From an uncultured Prevotellaceae bacterium (GTDB lineage Bacteria > Bacteroidota > Bacteroidia > Bacteroidales > Bacteroidaceae): a DNA stretch of 64,000 bases. Below are positions 1-9,900 of the stretch, piece by piece. The notes beneath the pieces are model-generated. The model worked only from the letters and a program-made list of their open reading frames with translations. It made no database searches and was not told where the DNA came from. The stretch's first letter is position 1. Every line of letters begins with the position of its first letter. The stretch is from contig CAMVPA010000001.1 in the NCBI GenBank assembly GCA_947169245.1, positions 62,001 to 126,000 on the forward strand. Reading direction: 5' to 3'. The translations under genes and the position numbers were made by a program.

Positions 1-140
1 TGTTAAAGGTACGTGCACGTGACATGAAAGCCTATCAGGAATTCGTGATAAATAAACTGGGCACCATCGAGCACGTGGGTGCCATAGAAAGTACGTTTGT
101 GATGAGTGAGGTTAAACAGGATTATGGCATCAACATCTGA
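1..140 (+). CDS. Lrp/AsnC-family transcription regulator, C-terminal fragment
   Basis: Only the last 45 codons are inside the window, read in the frame that ends with the TGA at 138-140. The residues include RDMKAYQEFV, then GTIEHVGAIESTFVMSEVK, and end in QDYGINI. This is the last part of the RAM ligand-binding domain of Lrp/AsnC proteins, where a helix of the form AYxxFxxxKL is followed by the strand SxFVMxxVK. Lrp-type proteins bind DNA as dimers or octamers and respond to amino acids. The gene converges on the 32-kb minus-strand operon with only 11 bp between the stop codons, so it is not part of that operon. Whether it regulates the operon cannot be judged here. Confidence 0.85.
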   Translation, partial: LKVRARDMKAYQEFVINKLGTIEHVGAIESTFVMSEVKQDYGINI

Positions 141-151
141 TTAACCTCGAG

Positions 152-2710
152 TCAGAACTTGAATTCAAAAGCGAACTTGACAGCACGCTTGTTCGACGTA
201 GGCAACTCCAGATAGCTTAGTCTTCGTATATACTCTATACGGAGGAAGTGGAACAGGTTGTGAATGCCCACCGAGCACTCCCAATAAGGCCGGTCGGGGT
301 TCATGACGTTATTGCTGCCGTCGGGGAAATACAGCAGGATGTCTGACGTCCTGTTCTTCTGGGGGTTGTTCTTATCGGTAAGGCGTCCCCACAGACACTT
401 GACACCAAGGAATTCACGACACTTCATCTTTCGCAGTATAGGTACACGGTTGAAGAGCTTTCCGTTCAAATCCCATCCCAACGACAGAGAGGCAATGCGG
501 TCGTTGAGGAACTCCATATTGTTGATCAAGTCGAACATGTCTTCCGAGATGAAGTAGCTGACGTTGGAAGCCGGCATTATCAGCAAGGGATAGGGAACCT
601 CGTTCCACTGAACGCCAAAGAGTGCCCTACCCTCTATGCATCCCCAGTTCATGGGCAGCCAGAAAGGCTTTGACAACTCCAACTCTGTATAGTTGTAGTT
701 GTACTGGCCACCCAGAAAGTTATTGAAACCCATGGTGTGTTGTAACCTGACGACAGGAGAGTTGTAGTTGATGGCCCACCGTTGCTGCTTAGTGATGAAA
801 TAGGTTTCTTTGGGAGCAAATCGAAGACCCAATGTGCCTTCTGAATAGCGAATGTTGCTCAGCAGACGGTTTGACGAGACGAGACGGAAGTCGATGACGC
901 CTAACGGCTGGACTTTCTCAGTCTTCAGTTCGCCAAACAGCTTGAGCCCATTGAGATACTCGTAATCCAGCCTCAGCGACTGACGGTTGTACAGGAACAA
1001 CTTATTGACGTCCGTTATCTTCATGGCAGAGAATACGTTGTCCTTGTCCCAATCCTGGAATTTGTCGGACGGCATTGCCACGTCGCGCATCGTCTCAAAG
1101 GTGATGGCGCGTTTCGGGAACTCCATGGGCTGATAGCTGGGTTTGTTGAAGCTGTAGGTGAGCTGGGAGTTATAATAGTTTCCGCCAGAGCCGAAAGCAT
1201 GGGCAGCATAGCCTTTCCAGAAAAGATGGGGGTGCAGTCGGGACGTCGTCTGACCTCCAACACGCAGTCGGAGACCATCGTAAGAGTTAGTTGAGAGCAG
1301 GCTGTAAATGGGGCCTATGTCGAACTTGCTCCTCTGCGTATTACTGCTCGTCTCAATGAAACCCTCGAACAGGGCTTTCATCGCCATCTTCAGGTAGTTG
1401 AACCCTCGTATCTTCTCTATCTTAGTGACCAGAGAGTCGACCTGTAGCTCACCGCTACTCATCGTACCGCCGCGATATGTGTTCCAATAGTCCGTAGTAC
1501 GAAGGTCTGATTCAGCAATAGTCTCAGTGGTCCTGTTGCCGGAAATCAAGGAGTCGGGCAATGCATCGAAAGAGAAGTCGGAGCGTGTCGTGTTACGACT
1601 GACAAACGCCTTGGCTGCGGTTTCGACAACCACCAACTCAGCAAACATAACATCCTTGCCTAACACCCAGTCGCCGTTCTTCAACGGGACGAACTCCTGA
1701 ACACACTTGATTCTGTCGACCCAATTCACGTCGCTATGACGCGGGAAAGACATTTCACAACGCTTCACCTGATAGGAGGAATCGGCCAGAATGTAAAGCT
1801 TGCCATTGAAACCGAAATCCTGCTGGTTGGCGGGAATGAAATCTACCTGATAGCAGCTGTTCTTGCCAACAACAACTGTGTCAGTGATATAAAAATGGTA
1901 GAAGAGAATGGCATCACGCCCAATCGGGCTGGTGAAAGAATGGTTCAGAAAACGAATCTGATTGTCGTAGATGTCAATGTCAGTGAAGAAATCCTTCAGG
2001 ATGATATTGACTATATTTCCCGTTCTGAACAAATTGCTTACCCCGGAGATCTTATGCCCATGAACAATATTTTTCTCAAAATGCGGAGACTTGCGATAGA
2101 GTTGCTCTGACACAGTCTCTTCCATCATCAGAGGCATCGTAAGCTTATTGTTGTATGGGCAGATTTCGATGTGTTGGTTCATCCAAGGCCGGTTCTTGAA
2201 AATGCCATATTGCAGGTCCTCTTGTTTCAGGTCGTTGAAACCGGCAGTAATCCTTTGGTAATTCGTGTAACGGTAATAATCCTTGTTCTTCAGGCTGGTG
2301 AGTTTCTTGGCTGCAATGACCTTACGCATCAGCTCAACAGCCGGATTCCCCTTCCGGGAATACTTTTCGCGCTTAGCCCTCACTGTCACCTCGCCCAACT
2401 GGAAGGAGTCGGGCTCCATGAAGAGGGTGACTGTGGGACCCGTCTTTTGTTCAATGAGAAGCTCTTGCGACTTATAGCCTACAGAGGTTATCAGGAGTCT
2501 TTGTCCTACCTTCTTGGCGACGGAAAAATGGCCATTGGCATCGGCCTTTGCCTGAACCACTCCGAAGAAATCGCTAACGGTGGCTCCCGCCACAGGTCTG
2601 CCGTCTGTGGAATCATAGACCAGTCCTCTTATCTGTGCGCTTACAGGAAGCCAGCAGAAGTTCAAGAGAATGGTCAGGAATAATATTCCATGTGCCGCAG
2701 GTTTTGACAA
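152..2710 (-). CDS. DUF5686/carboxypeptidase-regulatory-like domain protein, probable outer-membrane beta-barrel
   Basis: This 852-residue protein starts with a signal peptide ending near VSAQ. A carboxypeptidase D regulatory-like beta-sandwich follows at about residues 27-110 (GLVYDSTDGRPVAGATV, then ITSVGYKSQ and a GEVTVRA stretch). The remaining 700 residues match the DUF5686 pattern: a conserved start (NPAVELMRKVIAAK, YYRYTNYQRI) and many aromatic amphipathic strands, ending FAFEFKF in the manner of an outer-membrane barrel. It is the last gene of the pigment operon, 12 bp after an acyl carrier protein gene. An outer-membrane role in placing or holding the pigment is inferred from its position; the family has no well-defined biochemical function. 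Confidence 0.8.
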   Translation of the reverse strand: MSKPAAHGILFLTILLNFCWLPVSAQIRGLVYDSTDGRPVAGATVSDFFGVVQAKADANGHFSVAKKVGQRLLITSVGYKSQELLIEQKTGPTVTLFMEPDSFQLGEVTVRAKREKYSRKGNPAVELMRKVIAAKKLTSLKNKDYYRYTNYQRITAGFNDLKQEDLQYGIFKNRPWMNQHIEICPYNNKLTMPLMMEETVSEQLYRKSPHFEKNIVHGHKISGVSNLFRTGNIVNIILKDFFTDIDIYDNQIRFLNHSFTSPIGRDAILFYHFYITDTVVVGKNSCYQVDFIPANQQDFGFNGKLYILADSSYQVKRCEMSFPRHSDVNWVDRIKCVQEFVPLKNGDWVLGKDVMFAELVVVETAAKAFVSRNTTRSDFSFDALPDSLISGNRTTETIAESDLRTTDYWNTYRGGTMSSGELQVDSLVTKIEKIRGFNYLKMAMKALFEGFIETSSNTQRSKFDIGPIYSLLSTNSYDGLRLRVGGQTTSRLHPHLFWKGYAAHAFGSGGNYYNSQLTYSFNKPSYQPMEFPKRAITFETMRDVAMPSDKFQDWDKDNVFSAMKITDVNKLFLYNRQSLRLDYEYLNGLKLFGELKTEKVQPLGVIDFRLVSSNRLLSNIRYSEGTLGLRFAPKETYFITKQQRWAINYNSPVVRLQHTMGFNNFLGGQYNYNYTELELSKPFWLPMNWGCIEGRALFGVQWNEVPYPLLIMPASNVSYFISEDMFDLINNMEFLNDRIASLSLGWDLNGKLFNRVPILRKMKCREFLGVKCLWGRLTDKNNPQKNRTSDILLYFPDGSNNVMNPDRPYWECSVGIHNLFHFLRIEYIRRLSYLELPTSNKRAVKFAFEFKF

Positions 2711-2722
2711 CTCCTTCTCTCC

Positions 2723-2968
2723 TTACTTCTGATGACTCAGAATATACTCGTATAATGCATCAAAAGTCTTGATAGCAGGCAACTCTTCCTTCTCAATCTT
2801 TATGCCATAGTCAGAGTGTACGATTCCCACCAGATCGATGAGGCTGATACTGTCGAGCTCGAGCGTTTCATATATATTGGCTTCAGGCACGATAGACGAT
2901 TCTTCAACCTCAAACTCCTCGGCCAGGCGTACGTTAATCTCTGAAATGATCTGTTCTTTCGTTTTCAT
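2723..2968 (-). CDS. Acyl carrier protein (ACP-1)
   Basis: An 81-residue acidic helical protein with the phosphopantetheine site LELDSISLIDLV; the serine of DSI is the attachment residue. The start MKTKEQII is preferred. An upstream in-frame ATG at 3028 would add 20 residues lying entirely in the 3' end of the ketosynthase gene and would not look like an ACP. It is one of four ACP genes in the operon and follows its ketosynthase by 13 bp. By analogy with aryl polyene clusters it carries either the growing polyene or the chains condensed by DarB. Which one cannot be told from sequence alone. Confidence 0.88.
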   Translation of the reverse strand: MKTKEQIISEINVRLAEEFEVEESSIVPEANIYETLELDSISLIDLVGIVHSDYGIKIEKEELPAIKTFDALYEYILSHQK

Positions 2969-2981
2969 CGTTCTATGATTG

Positions 2982-4205
2982 TTATGCTTCAACATTCTTA
3001 ATGATAAGTGTGGAATTGGTCCCTCCAAACCCGAAGGAATTGCTCAGGAACATGTCGAAGTGGGTCTCAATGGTTTCGGGAATGACGTTGAGACAGGCGG
3101 TGACATCGTCGGGGGCTTCGAAGTTGATGTTACCGGCAATGAAGTCGTTCTTCATCATAAGCATGGAGTAGACAATCTCACTGGCTCCGGCCATCCACAT
3201 CTCATGTCCCGTCTGGCTCTTGGTCGAAGTGACAGGCACACGATAGTCTCCAAACACCTGACTTATGGCCTGTGCCTCGCGCTGATCGCCGATAACGGTA
3301 CTTGTAGCATGGGCGTTGATATAGCCGATGTCGCGGATGTCGACACCGCCACTGCGCAGGCAGTTGGCAAGCGAGCAGGCCGGTCCCTCGACATTAGGCG
3401 TCGAGATGTGGTCACCATTGCCAGAGAATCCCCAGCCGACCACCTCGCCCAGTATCTTGGCGCCACGCTTTCGGGCATGCTCGTAACTCTCGAGTATCAC
3501 CGTTGCCGCACCACCGCTGGGAACCAGTCCGTCGCGGCTCCTGTCGAATGGGCGGCTGGCCTCTGCGGGCGAGTCCTCACGAACAGAGAAAGCCTGAATA
3601 CCATCGAAAGCAGCAATGCCGTACATGTTGTTCTCCTCGGCACCGCCACACACCACACACTCCTGCAGCCCGTGCTGAATGAGCATGGCTGCCAGTCCTA
3701 TGCTCTGCGACCCTGAGGCACAGGCTGCCGAGGCTGTGAGATTGATGCCTTTGAGCTTGAACAGACAGGCAAGATTCATGGTGACTGTTGAGTTCATGGA
3801 TTGAAAGATGGCCCCACTGCCACAGCCCACCGTATCGTTCAGAGCCCGGAACTTGTCGAGCGAATGCATGGTAGCCTCAACGGCCGAGTCGTTACCGTAG
3901 ATGATACCCACCTCGTTCTGTGCCAGATAGTCGGCATCCATGCCTGCCTGCTGCAGGGCCTGGAGGGTGGCCATATAGGCATACTGAGCCTCTTCGGGCA
4001 TGATGTTGCGCTCGTTTCTTGACAATAGGGGCTTGAGGTCGGGCTTGGGCACGTTGCCTACCAAGGCCGAGCGGAAGCCGGCCTGTCGGCGCTTCTCGTC
4101 GCAGACGATGCCGCTCCTGCCCTGATACAGAGAGGCCCTCACTTCGTCGAGGGTCGTGCCAAGGCACGACCAGATGCCCATCCCTGTTATGACTACTCTA
4201 TTCAT
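2982..4205 (-). CDS. Beta-ketoacyl-ACP synthase (FabF/ApeR-like) A
   Basis: A 407-residue elongating ketosynthase of the thiolase fold. The catalytic triad is complete: Cys162 in SAACASGS, His299 in NAHATST and His334 in QTGHEMW. It would catalyse decarboxylative condensation of an ACP-bound chain with malonyl-ACP. It is a close paralogue of the ketosynthase at 29483-30697; both share the N-terminus VVITGxGIWSCLGT and the motif MNSTV before the active site. It overlaps the upstream ligase gene by 4 bp (ATGA), which implies translational coupling. Its position next to an ACP suggests they work as a pair. Confidence 0.92.
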   Translation of the reverse strand: MNRVVITGMGIWSCLGTTLDEVRASLYQGRSGIVCDEKRRQAGFRSALVGNVPKPDLKPLLSRNERNIMPEEAQYAYMATLQALQQAGMDADYLAQNEVGIIYGNDSAVEATMHSLDKFRALNDTVGCGSGAIFQSMNSTVTMNLACLFKLKGINLTASAACASGSQSIGLAAMLIQHGLQECVVCGGAEENNMYGIAAFDGIQAFSVREDSPAEASRPFDRSRDGLVPSGGAATVILESYEHARKRGAKILGEVVGWGFSGNGDHISTPNVEGPACSLANCLRSGGVDIRDIGYINAHATSTVIGDQREAQAISQVFGDYRVPVTSTKSQTGHEMWMAGASEIVYSMLMMKNDFIAGNINFEAPDDVTACLNVIPETIETHFDMFLSNSFGFGGTNSTLIIKNVEA

Positions 4206-5518
4206 TGCTTATATGATTTGCGGTCGAGCTTGCCGTTGAACGTGCGGCGTACGGCGTCCACCTCTTCGTAGAGCATGGGGACTTTATAGAGCTCCAGTTT
4301 CGATTTCAGGTGCACGGCCAGCGCCTTCTTGTTGAGGGTGCCAGGGACGGCCATCGCCACGAGGAGCTTGAGGGCGCAGCCCGTCACGGGATGCTGTACG
4401 GCGATGCAGATGCAGTCTTTGACCGTCGCGAACGAGAGGGCAGCTTCCTCAACCTCGGTGGGCGACACCTTGAAGCCACCGACGTTGATCACATCGTCCT
4501 CGCGCCCCTTGAGGTGAAGCCTGCCCTGACTGTCGAGCCTGCCCAGGTCGGACGTAAAGAGCGTGCCGTCGTGCAGTACGGATGCTGTACGTTCAGCATC
4601 GCCCACGTACCCGCTCATCAGCGTAGGCCCTTGGCAGGCAATGTGGCCTTCGGGGGTGATGATGATCTTAGAGTGCTTCATTGGCCTGCCAAGACACCCG
4701 GCAATGCACTCTCCGTCATTATAGTTGTATGTACTGATGATTCCCGTCTCCGTCGATGCATAGGTATTATACAATCGGGTGTTGGGCAGCAGCTGGCAGA
4801 GCGCCTCCATGTCGGTCTGCGAAATGGCGGCAGCACCGGTCTCGATGAAGTCCATCTTAGCTGCCAGGGCAACAATCTTTTCTGCGCCGAACTGCAGCAG
4901 AATGCGTATGCTGGCCGGCACGAGAAACGTGGCCATCTTCGCTGACGGATAGCTGAAAGCACCGAAGAACCTCTCGAGGTCCTTCAGACCGTCGACGAGG
5001 ATCATCGTTGCGCCAAGCATCACAATGGGGTATATCTTAGAAAGGCTCCCGATGTGGTTCAGGGGGCCGTTGATGACAAACACCGTCTCGTGCGTGAAGC
5101 CCTGGCCGTCGATGAGGTTCTCGGCATCGGCAATGATGGTGCTATGGCTGACGATGACGCCCTTAGAGCGTCCCGTGGTGCCAGTTGTATAGAGAATGTC
5201 GGCCGTGCCTTCAGGCACGACGTGGGCGCTCATCTCGACCGAGAGTTTCAGGAAGGTCTCGTCGGGCATGCTCTGCTCCAGAGGCACAACGACGCACCCC
5301 ATGCGGTGCAACGAGAAATAGGCCACGACGAAGTCGATGGTGGAGCTTGCCCGCAGACAGACAATCTGCCCCCGACGGAACTCTGCACAGTCGCCAGTGT
5401 AGGCCAACACTCTTTCCCACAATTCCTTGTAGCTACACTGCTCGCCAGCACAGACAAGCGCCGTCTTATCAGGGTGGCGACGGGCATTTGCTTCCAGATA
5501 ATCTTCCAACGTCATCAT
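4202..5518 (-). CDS. AMP-dependent acyl/aryl-acid ligase (ApeH-like)
   Basis: A 438-residue adenylate-forming enzyme. The P-loop YTTGTTGRSKG lies at residues 110-120. The A5 motif is YNTYASTETG, the A7 region is TSDLGRLD, and the C-terminal catalytic lysine is in NGKLDRKSYK. Enzymes of this type in aryl polyene clusters activate 4-hydroxybenzoate-like or cinnamate-like acids and load them on an ACP as the starter. The neighbouring ACP gene at 5522-5746, 3 bp upstream, is the obvious acceptor. It is about 60 residues shorter than typical long-chain acyl-CoA ligases, which fits a small aryl substrate. The exact acid is not visible from sequence. Confidence 0.85.
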   Translation of the reverse strand: MMTLEDYLEANARRHPDKTALVCAGEQCSYKELWERVLAYTGDCAEFRRGQIVCLRASSTIDFVVAYFSLHRMGCVVVPLEQSMPDETFLKLSVEMSAHVVPEGTADILYTTGTTGRSKGVIVSHSTIIADAENLIDGQGFTHETVFVINGPLNHIGSLSKIYPIVMLGATMILVDGLKDLERFFGAFSYPSAKMATFLVPASIRILLQFGAEKIVALAAKMDFIETGAAAISQTDMEALCQLLPNTRLYNTYASTETGIISTYNYNDGECIAGCLGRPMKHSKIIITPEGHIACQGPTLMSGYVGDAERTASVLHDGTLFTSDLGRLDSQGRLHLKGREDDVINVGGFKVSPTEVEEAALSFATVKDCICIAVQHPVTGCALKLLVAMAVPGTLNKKALAVHLKSKLELYKVPMLYEEVDAVRRTFNGKLDRKSYKQ

Positions 5519-5521
5519 AGC

Positions 5522-5746
5522 CTATTTCTCCGCGAGTTTTCGTTCGACCAGTGCGACGATGCTGTCGAGCGTCTTCAGATTCTTGGGTGTAGCATCGGAC
5601 GACTCCATCTTGATGTCATATTCGTCGGCGAGTGTCATGAGAATGGTGGTCACGCCGAGGGAGTCGAGTTCGCTAAACAGGAAGTCGGAATCGAAATCGA
5701 CCAGAGGAAGTGCGTCCTCAAGGAGCTGTCTAATTTTCTCTTTCAT
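5522..5746 (-). CDS. Acyl carrier protein (ACP-2)
   Basis: A 74-residue protein with the attachment site SELDSLGVTTIL, the serine preceding LGV. The rest is acidic and helical (LADEYDIKMES, LKTLDSIVALVERKL), as usual for an ACP. It sits directly before the ligase gene and after the acyltransferase gene, and is likely the carrier loaded by that ligase. The DSLG motif is canonical, so a functional carrier is expected. Confidence 0.88.
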   Translation of the reverse strand: MKEKIRQLLEDALPLVDFDSDFLFSELDSLGVTTILMTLADEYDIKMESSDATPKNLKTLDSIVALVERKLAEK

Positions 5747-5761
5747 CTTGGTAGTATGTGC

Positions 5762-6898
5762 TTATTGGTTTATCGTGTTTTTGATATTGTCGACGGGGTT
5801 GGCATAGATGCCGAGGAGTATGTCCTTCAGTGCCAGGGAGTCGTACTCGTAGCGGTCGAGCGTCGTGAGATGTTGCTCGAAAGCCTGTTTCTCTGCCTCG
5901 GTATAGTGTGCGGCATAGCGCTGCTGACCGTACCGCATGTCGTGGGCAATATAGTTGTTGGGCCAGAGACGATAGGCCTTGAGTATGCGTTGGTCGATGA
6001 GCCTGGCCACCTGCTTGTGGTACTCGTTGTTGGTGCTGTCGTTAAACTGCAGGAGTTCCTCTCTTCTTATCGGCGGGCAGGCCTGGAAGTGCACGCGTCC
6101 CTTGGGTTGAAGTATGCCCGTAAGGATGCTGTTGAGGTCTTCGCCCGGTTTTTTGATGTACTTGCCACTCTGGCTCTGGTACAGTTCCAGTGCCTTCAAG
6201 ACGTCGCACGACTCCCACTCGTAAGACACGGCGACGGGGACGATGTTCAAATCGTCCAGGGCTGCAATCTTGTTCTCGCCGTTGCTCATACAGAACATTT
6301 TGACGATGCCCTGGTCGGTCTGGTCGTTTCCGTCCTTGGTACGTCCGTTGCGCTGGGCTATCCAGACGGACTCATTCTCTTCTGTGATAGTGTGACGAAT
6401 GTAACGTGACAGATGCATGGAACTGCGGTAGAAATCCTTGATGCTGCCGCCAGGACGTTCCACACGGAACATCTTGTTCGACTTTCCTATATCGACAACC
6501 AGGGGGTCCATCATCAGATTGGCTCCAAACGTAATCTGAGTGGTATCGAGACCCGCATCGACCAGCGCATTCTGTAGCAGCGAAGCATCGAGCATGATGT
6601 CACGATGATTGCTCACGAAGAGGTAGGGCGTCTTCTGCCGCAGCAGCTCAGCTCCACTGAAAGTAAACTCGGTAGTGCTCTTACGGATAATCTGCTGGTT
6701 CACGGAGTACATGACTCCATGCTGGAAGTCACTGATAGTCTTGAAGCTGAGTATCATCTGCTTCACCTCGTCCAGCGATTTGTCTGGACAGACGTATGAG
6801 GCCAATAGCGGCAGCGCATTGCTCTCTGCAATACGTCTCATGGCTCCTGGTATCTCGTCGTCGGTATATGGACGAATGTCGTCAAACTCGGTAGTCAT
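5762..6898 (-). CDS. Acyltransferase of the GPAT/PlsB-like superfamily
   Basis: A 378-residue protein without a signal peptide or obvious membrane span. It carries SNHRDIMLDASLLQ near residue 97, which resembles the acyltransferase block I. The spacing from His to Asp is five residues rather than four, a variant I know from Bacteroidetes relatives of glycerol-3-phosphate acyltransferase. A second block is RVERPGGSIKDFYRSS and a third is WIAQRNGRTKDG, which fits the block II/III lipid-binding part. It probably esterifies a glycerol- or lipid-like acceptor. In this operon it may attach the pigment or its alkyl chain to a lipid anchor, but that is inference. Confidence 0.75.
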   Translation of the reverse strand: MTTEFDDIRPYTDDEIPGAMRRIAESNALPLLASYVCPDKSLDEVKQMILSFKTISDFQHGVMYSVNQQIIRKSTTEFTFSGAELLRQKTPYLFVSNHRDIMLDASLLQNALVDAGLDTTQITFGANLMMDPLVVDIGKSNKMFRVERPGGSIKDFYRSSMHLSRYIRHTITEENESVWIAQRNGRTKDGNDQTDQGIVKMFCMSNGENKIAALDDLNIVPVAVSYEWESCDVLKALELYQSQSGKYIKKPGEDLNSILTGILQPKGRVHFQACPPIRREELLQFNDSTNNEYHKQVARLIDQRILKAYRLWPNNYIAHDMRYGQQRYAAHYTEAEKQAFEQHLTTLDRYEYDSLALKDILLGIYANPVDNIKNTINQ

Positions 6899-6918
6899 AC
6901 TTTTCTCTCTCTATGGGG

Positions 6919-9900
6919 TTATTTAGAACTTAGGATATCGTTGAAGTCGATAACGGGAATGTCGGGGCCCGGTTGGCCACCCTGACAGATGTGGAGGTTG
7001 GCCGGCATGGGCTCGCAGGCCATGGCCATGGCCACGTCGTCGGGATCGTCGGCATAGGACCAGACCTCCACGTCGGGGTGAACCAGTGCAAAGAGCAGCG
7101 AGAACTGCCCCCTCCCAGCATGAATCACGGTGACAGCCCGTGAAGCGTCGCCTGCCGGGCGGTAGTCGTCAATCCACTGGCTGAAGTCGTCGTATTGCCT
7201 AAGCAGGCGTCGCGTCTCCCGCTCGATGCCAATGCCTTTATAGGTATACTTATAGACGATGTAGTGGTGGAAGTAGTGACTGGTCTCTATCTCACGCCGC
7301 ATTTGCTCGTATTGCTCAACATACAACCGTTGTACCACGTGGGCCGTCTTGACATTCGTGTCGCCGTACGTCTGCAGCTGACTGACGGGAATACGCCGCC
7401 CTATCTCTATGTCCACTTGGCCTCGGCAGGCGAAGCCACTACCCTTGGGCATGACATGACCAGTACCATGAATGTACAGAGGCAAGATGTCGGCGCCCGT
7501 CTCCCGGGCCAGATAGAAAGCTCCCTGACGGAAGCGGCAGATTGCGTCATAGTTTCTCATGCCCTCTGGGAAGACGACCACGCTGTAGCCATCCTTGACA
7601 GCCTTGGCGACGTCCTGTTTCAACACCTCGATGGGACAGCTCGCATTGAAGAAACGCGAAACCCTGAACATCCCGTTGACACAAGGATTGTGCCACACCC
7701 TGTTGCCTACCATCACCAGAATACGGGGACTCAGCGACAGAATATAGATGGGATCGAGCATCGACTGGTGGTTGCAGATGATGATGCTGCCACGACCGAA
7801 GTCCTCAGCATAACTATTGCGCACATTGAACTTGACACCCCATATATGGCCAACGTCAGTCGCCATCGTGCGGTGGATAACGCGATGGAACCACGCCTCG
7901 AGGCGGCGGTTCTTGTCGGGCAACATACGAACAACGCTGCCTATCAGACTGCCATAGCACAGTTCAAACAGATAGACTGCCCCGCAGTAAAATGTCCTTA
8001 CAGCCTGCTCGATGGTGACGGGCACGCGGCGGGTGGTGTTTTCAGTCTTGACAAGCCAGCCGAAGACCAATGGCGGCACTACCCAGGCCATCAGTACTAC
8101 AGTGAACATACCGACAATGGTCACTTCGGCCAGTGAATGGAGGGCTGGATGCTTGGCTACTATCAGTGAGCCCATACCAATGAACATGATGAGGGCGGAG
8201 ATAACAATGCTGTTCTTATATGACGGCAGCAGTTTCTTCTTGTATGCAAACTCATTAATCAGACCGTCGGTAATAAAGATGGTATAGTCGTCGCCCTGAC
8301 CAAAGATAAAAGTAGCCAGAATCACATTGACAATATTGAACTGCATGCCAAGCATGCTCATGATACCCAGAATCCATATCCATCCCACTGCCATCGGGAG
8401 GAATGCCAGAAGGCTCAGCTCCAACCTTCCGAACGAAATCCAAAGGAAAAGGAACACGATGAAACCACAGGCAAAACCTATATAGTTGAAATCGCTGGAC
8501 AACGAATTGGCAATGGCGCTATTCATCTTGAGGAAGTCAAAGGAGTAGCCCCCGTCGGAGAGTCGTTCGTTCAGCATCGCCTCAAGAGCATTGGTGTCTT
8601 TGCCGCGTGCATCGACGACGTCGACAACAGAGCACTTGCCCGTGCTCTCGCTAAACGAGCTGTTCATCAGTACCGACCTCAGGGGCTCGAAATACTCGAA
8701 CGGCTTGGCCGCATAGGTGTCGGTAACGATGGACTCGAAACCACTGAAGGCCTCACGACTGAAACCATGTTTGGAAGCATTTTGATTCAGCAGAGCCATG
8801 ACCTCAGTGCGATGACGCTCCCAGAAGTCATTCCACTTGGTAATCCTGCGTTCCTGTTCCTGCTGCGAGCAGACGAGCGCCGTCACGTCGGTGAACGCGT
8901 TGAGCGCTCCCGCCGCCTGAAGGCTGTCGAGCAGTGGAGCGATGCGCTGTCGCTCACGGAGGGCTTCGTCCCAGGTGTCGCCCTCAGTCACCACATAGAC
9001 ATTGACCGAGTCGTTCAGACCAGCCGAGGCCTGCATGCTCGACAGCAGCTGCTTCTGGTCGGCGGTCATATAATTGATGTGGTGCATGTTGCTATCGAAG
9101 GAGGTGTCAAGGCTATACCAGCCAAAGACTATCGTCAGCAGGCCGATGACCCAGAGCAACCAACGGTGACGCTCGGGCGACATTGATGATATCCTGCCAA
9201 ATGTCAGCCGCTCCTCGGCTCCCTGCTGACGGCTCTTGACGAGATGGGGCAGGAACACCAGTACAAAGAGGATGGTGCCCATGAGCATGAAGGCTGCAAA
9301 AAGACCAAGGTCGCGCAGTGCAGGAGCATCGAGCGGTATCATGCTGGCGAAGGCACCTACGGTTGTGATATTACCTATCAGCAGTGGTGCCACCATCTCT
9401 TTGAGCACCTCGCGCGCTGTACCGCCGTGATCGGTATGGAGCACGAAGTGCAGCGGATAGTTCACGGCGATGCCGATGATCATGGAGCCGATGCCCAACA
9501 CGATCAGCGACACATCGCTGCGCACGACAGCCATAAAGCCCATAGCAAAGAGCCAGCCAAAAACAATGGCCAGGCCAATAAGCAACAGGTGCTTGACCTT
9601 GCGGAACGAGAACACCAGCAACAGCAGAATCAGCGTCACAGCGATGGAGATGGCCCAATAGCTGTCGCTCTTGATCTGCGTGGCGTTACCGACTGCAATG
9701 ACTGGCGCACCAGTGATGGCGACATCGACATCGGGCAAGGCCTGCATCGTCTGCTGGGCCACACTGTCGACTTCGCTGACAAGCATGCTGTTGTTCGACG
9801 ATTCCATAGCCCCGTATGGCGATGTCATCATCGCTATGGCGAACCCCTTTCCCGCAGAGAAGATGTAGCCGTTGTCAATCTCGATGGGCATTGCAGACTG

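Noticed and set aside
5054..6409. Long open frame on the plus strand (451 codons) inside the pigment operon
   Set aside because: It is antisense to the ligase, ACP and acyltransferase genes, has no family resemblance, and its composition mirrors the codon pattern of the real minus-strand genes.
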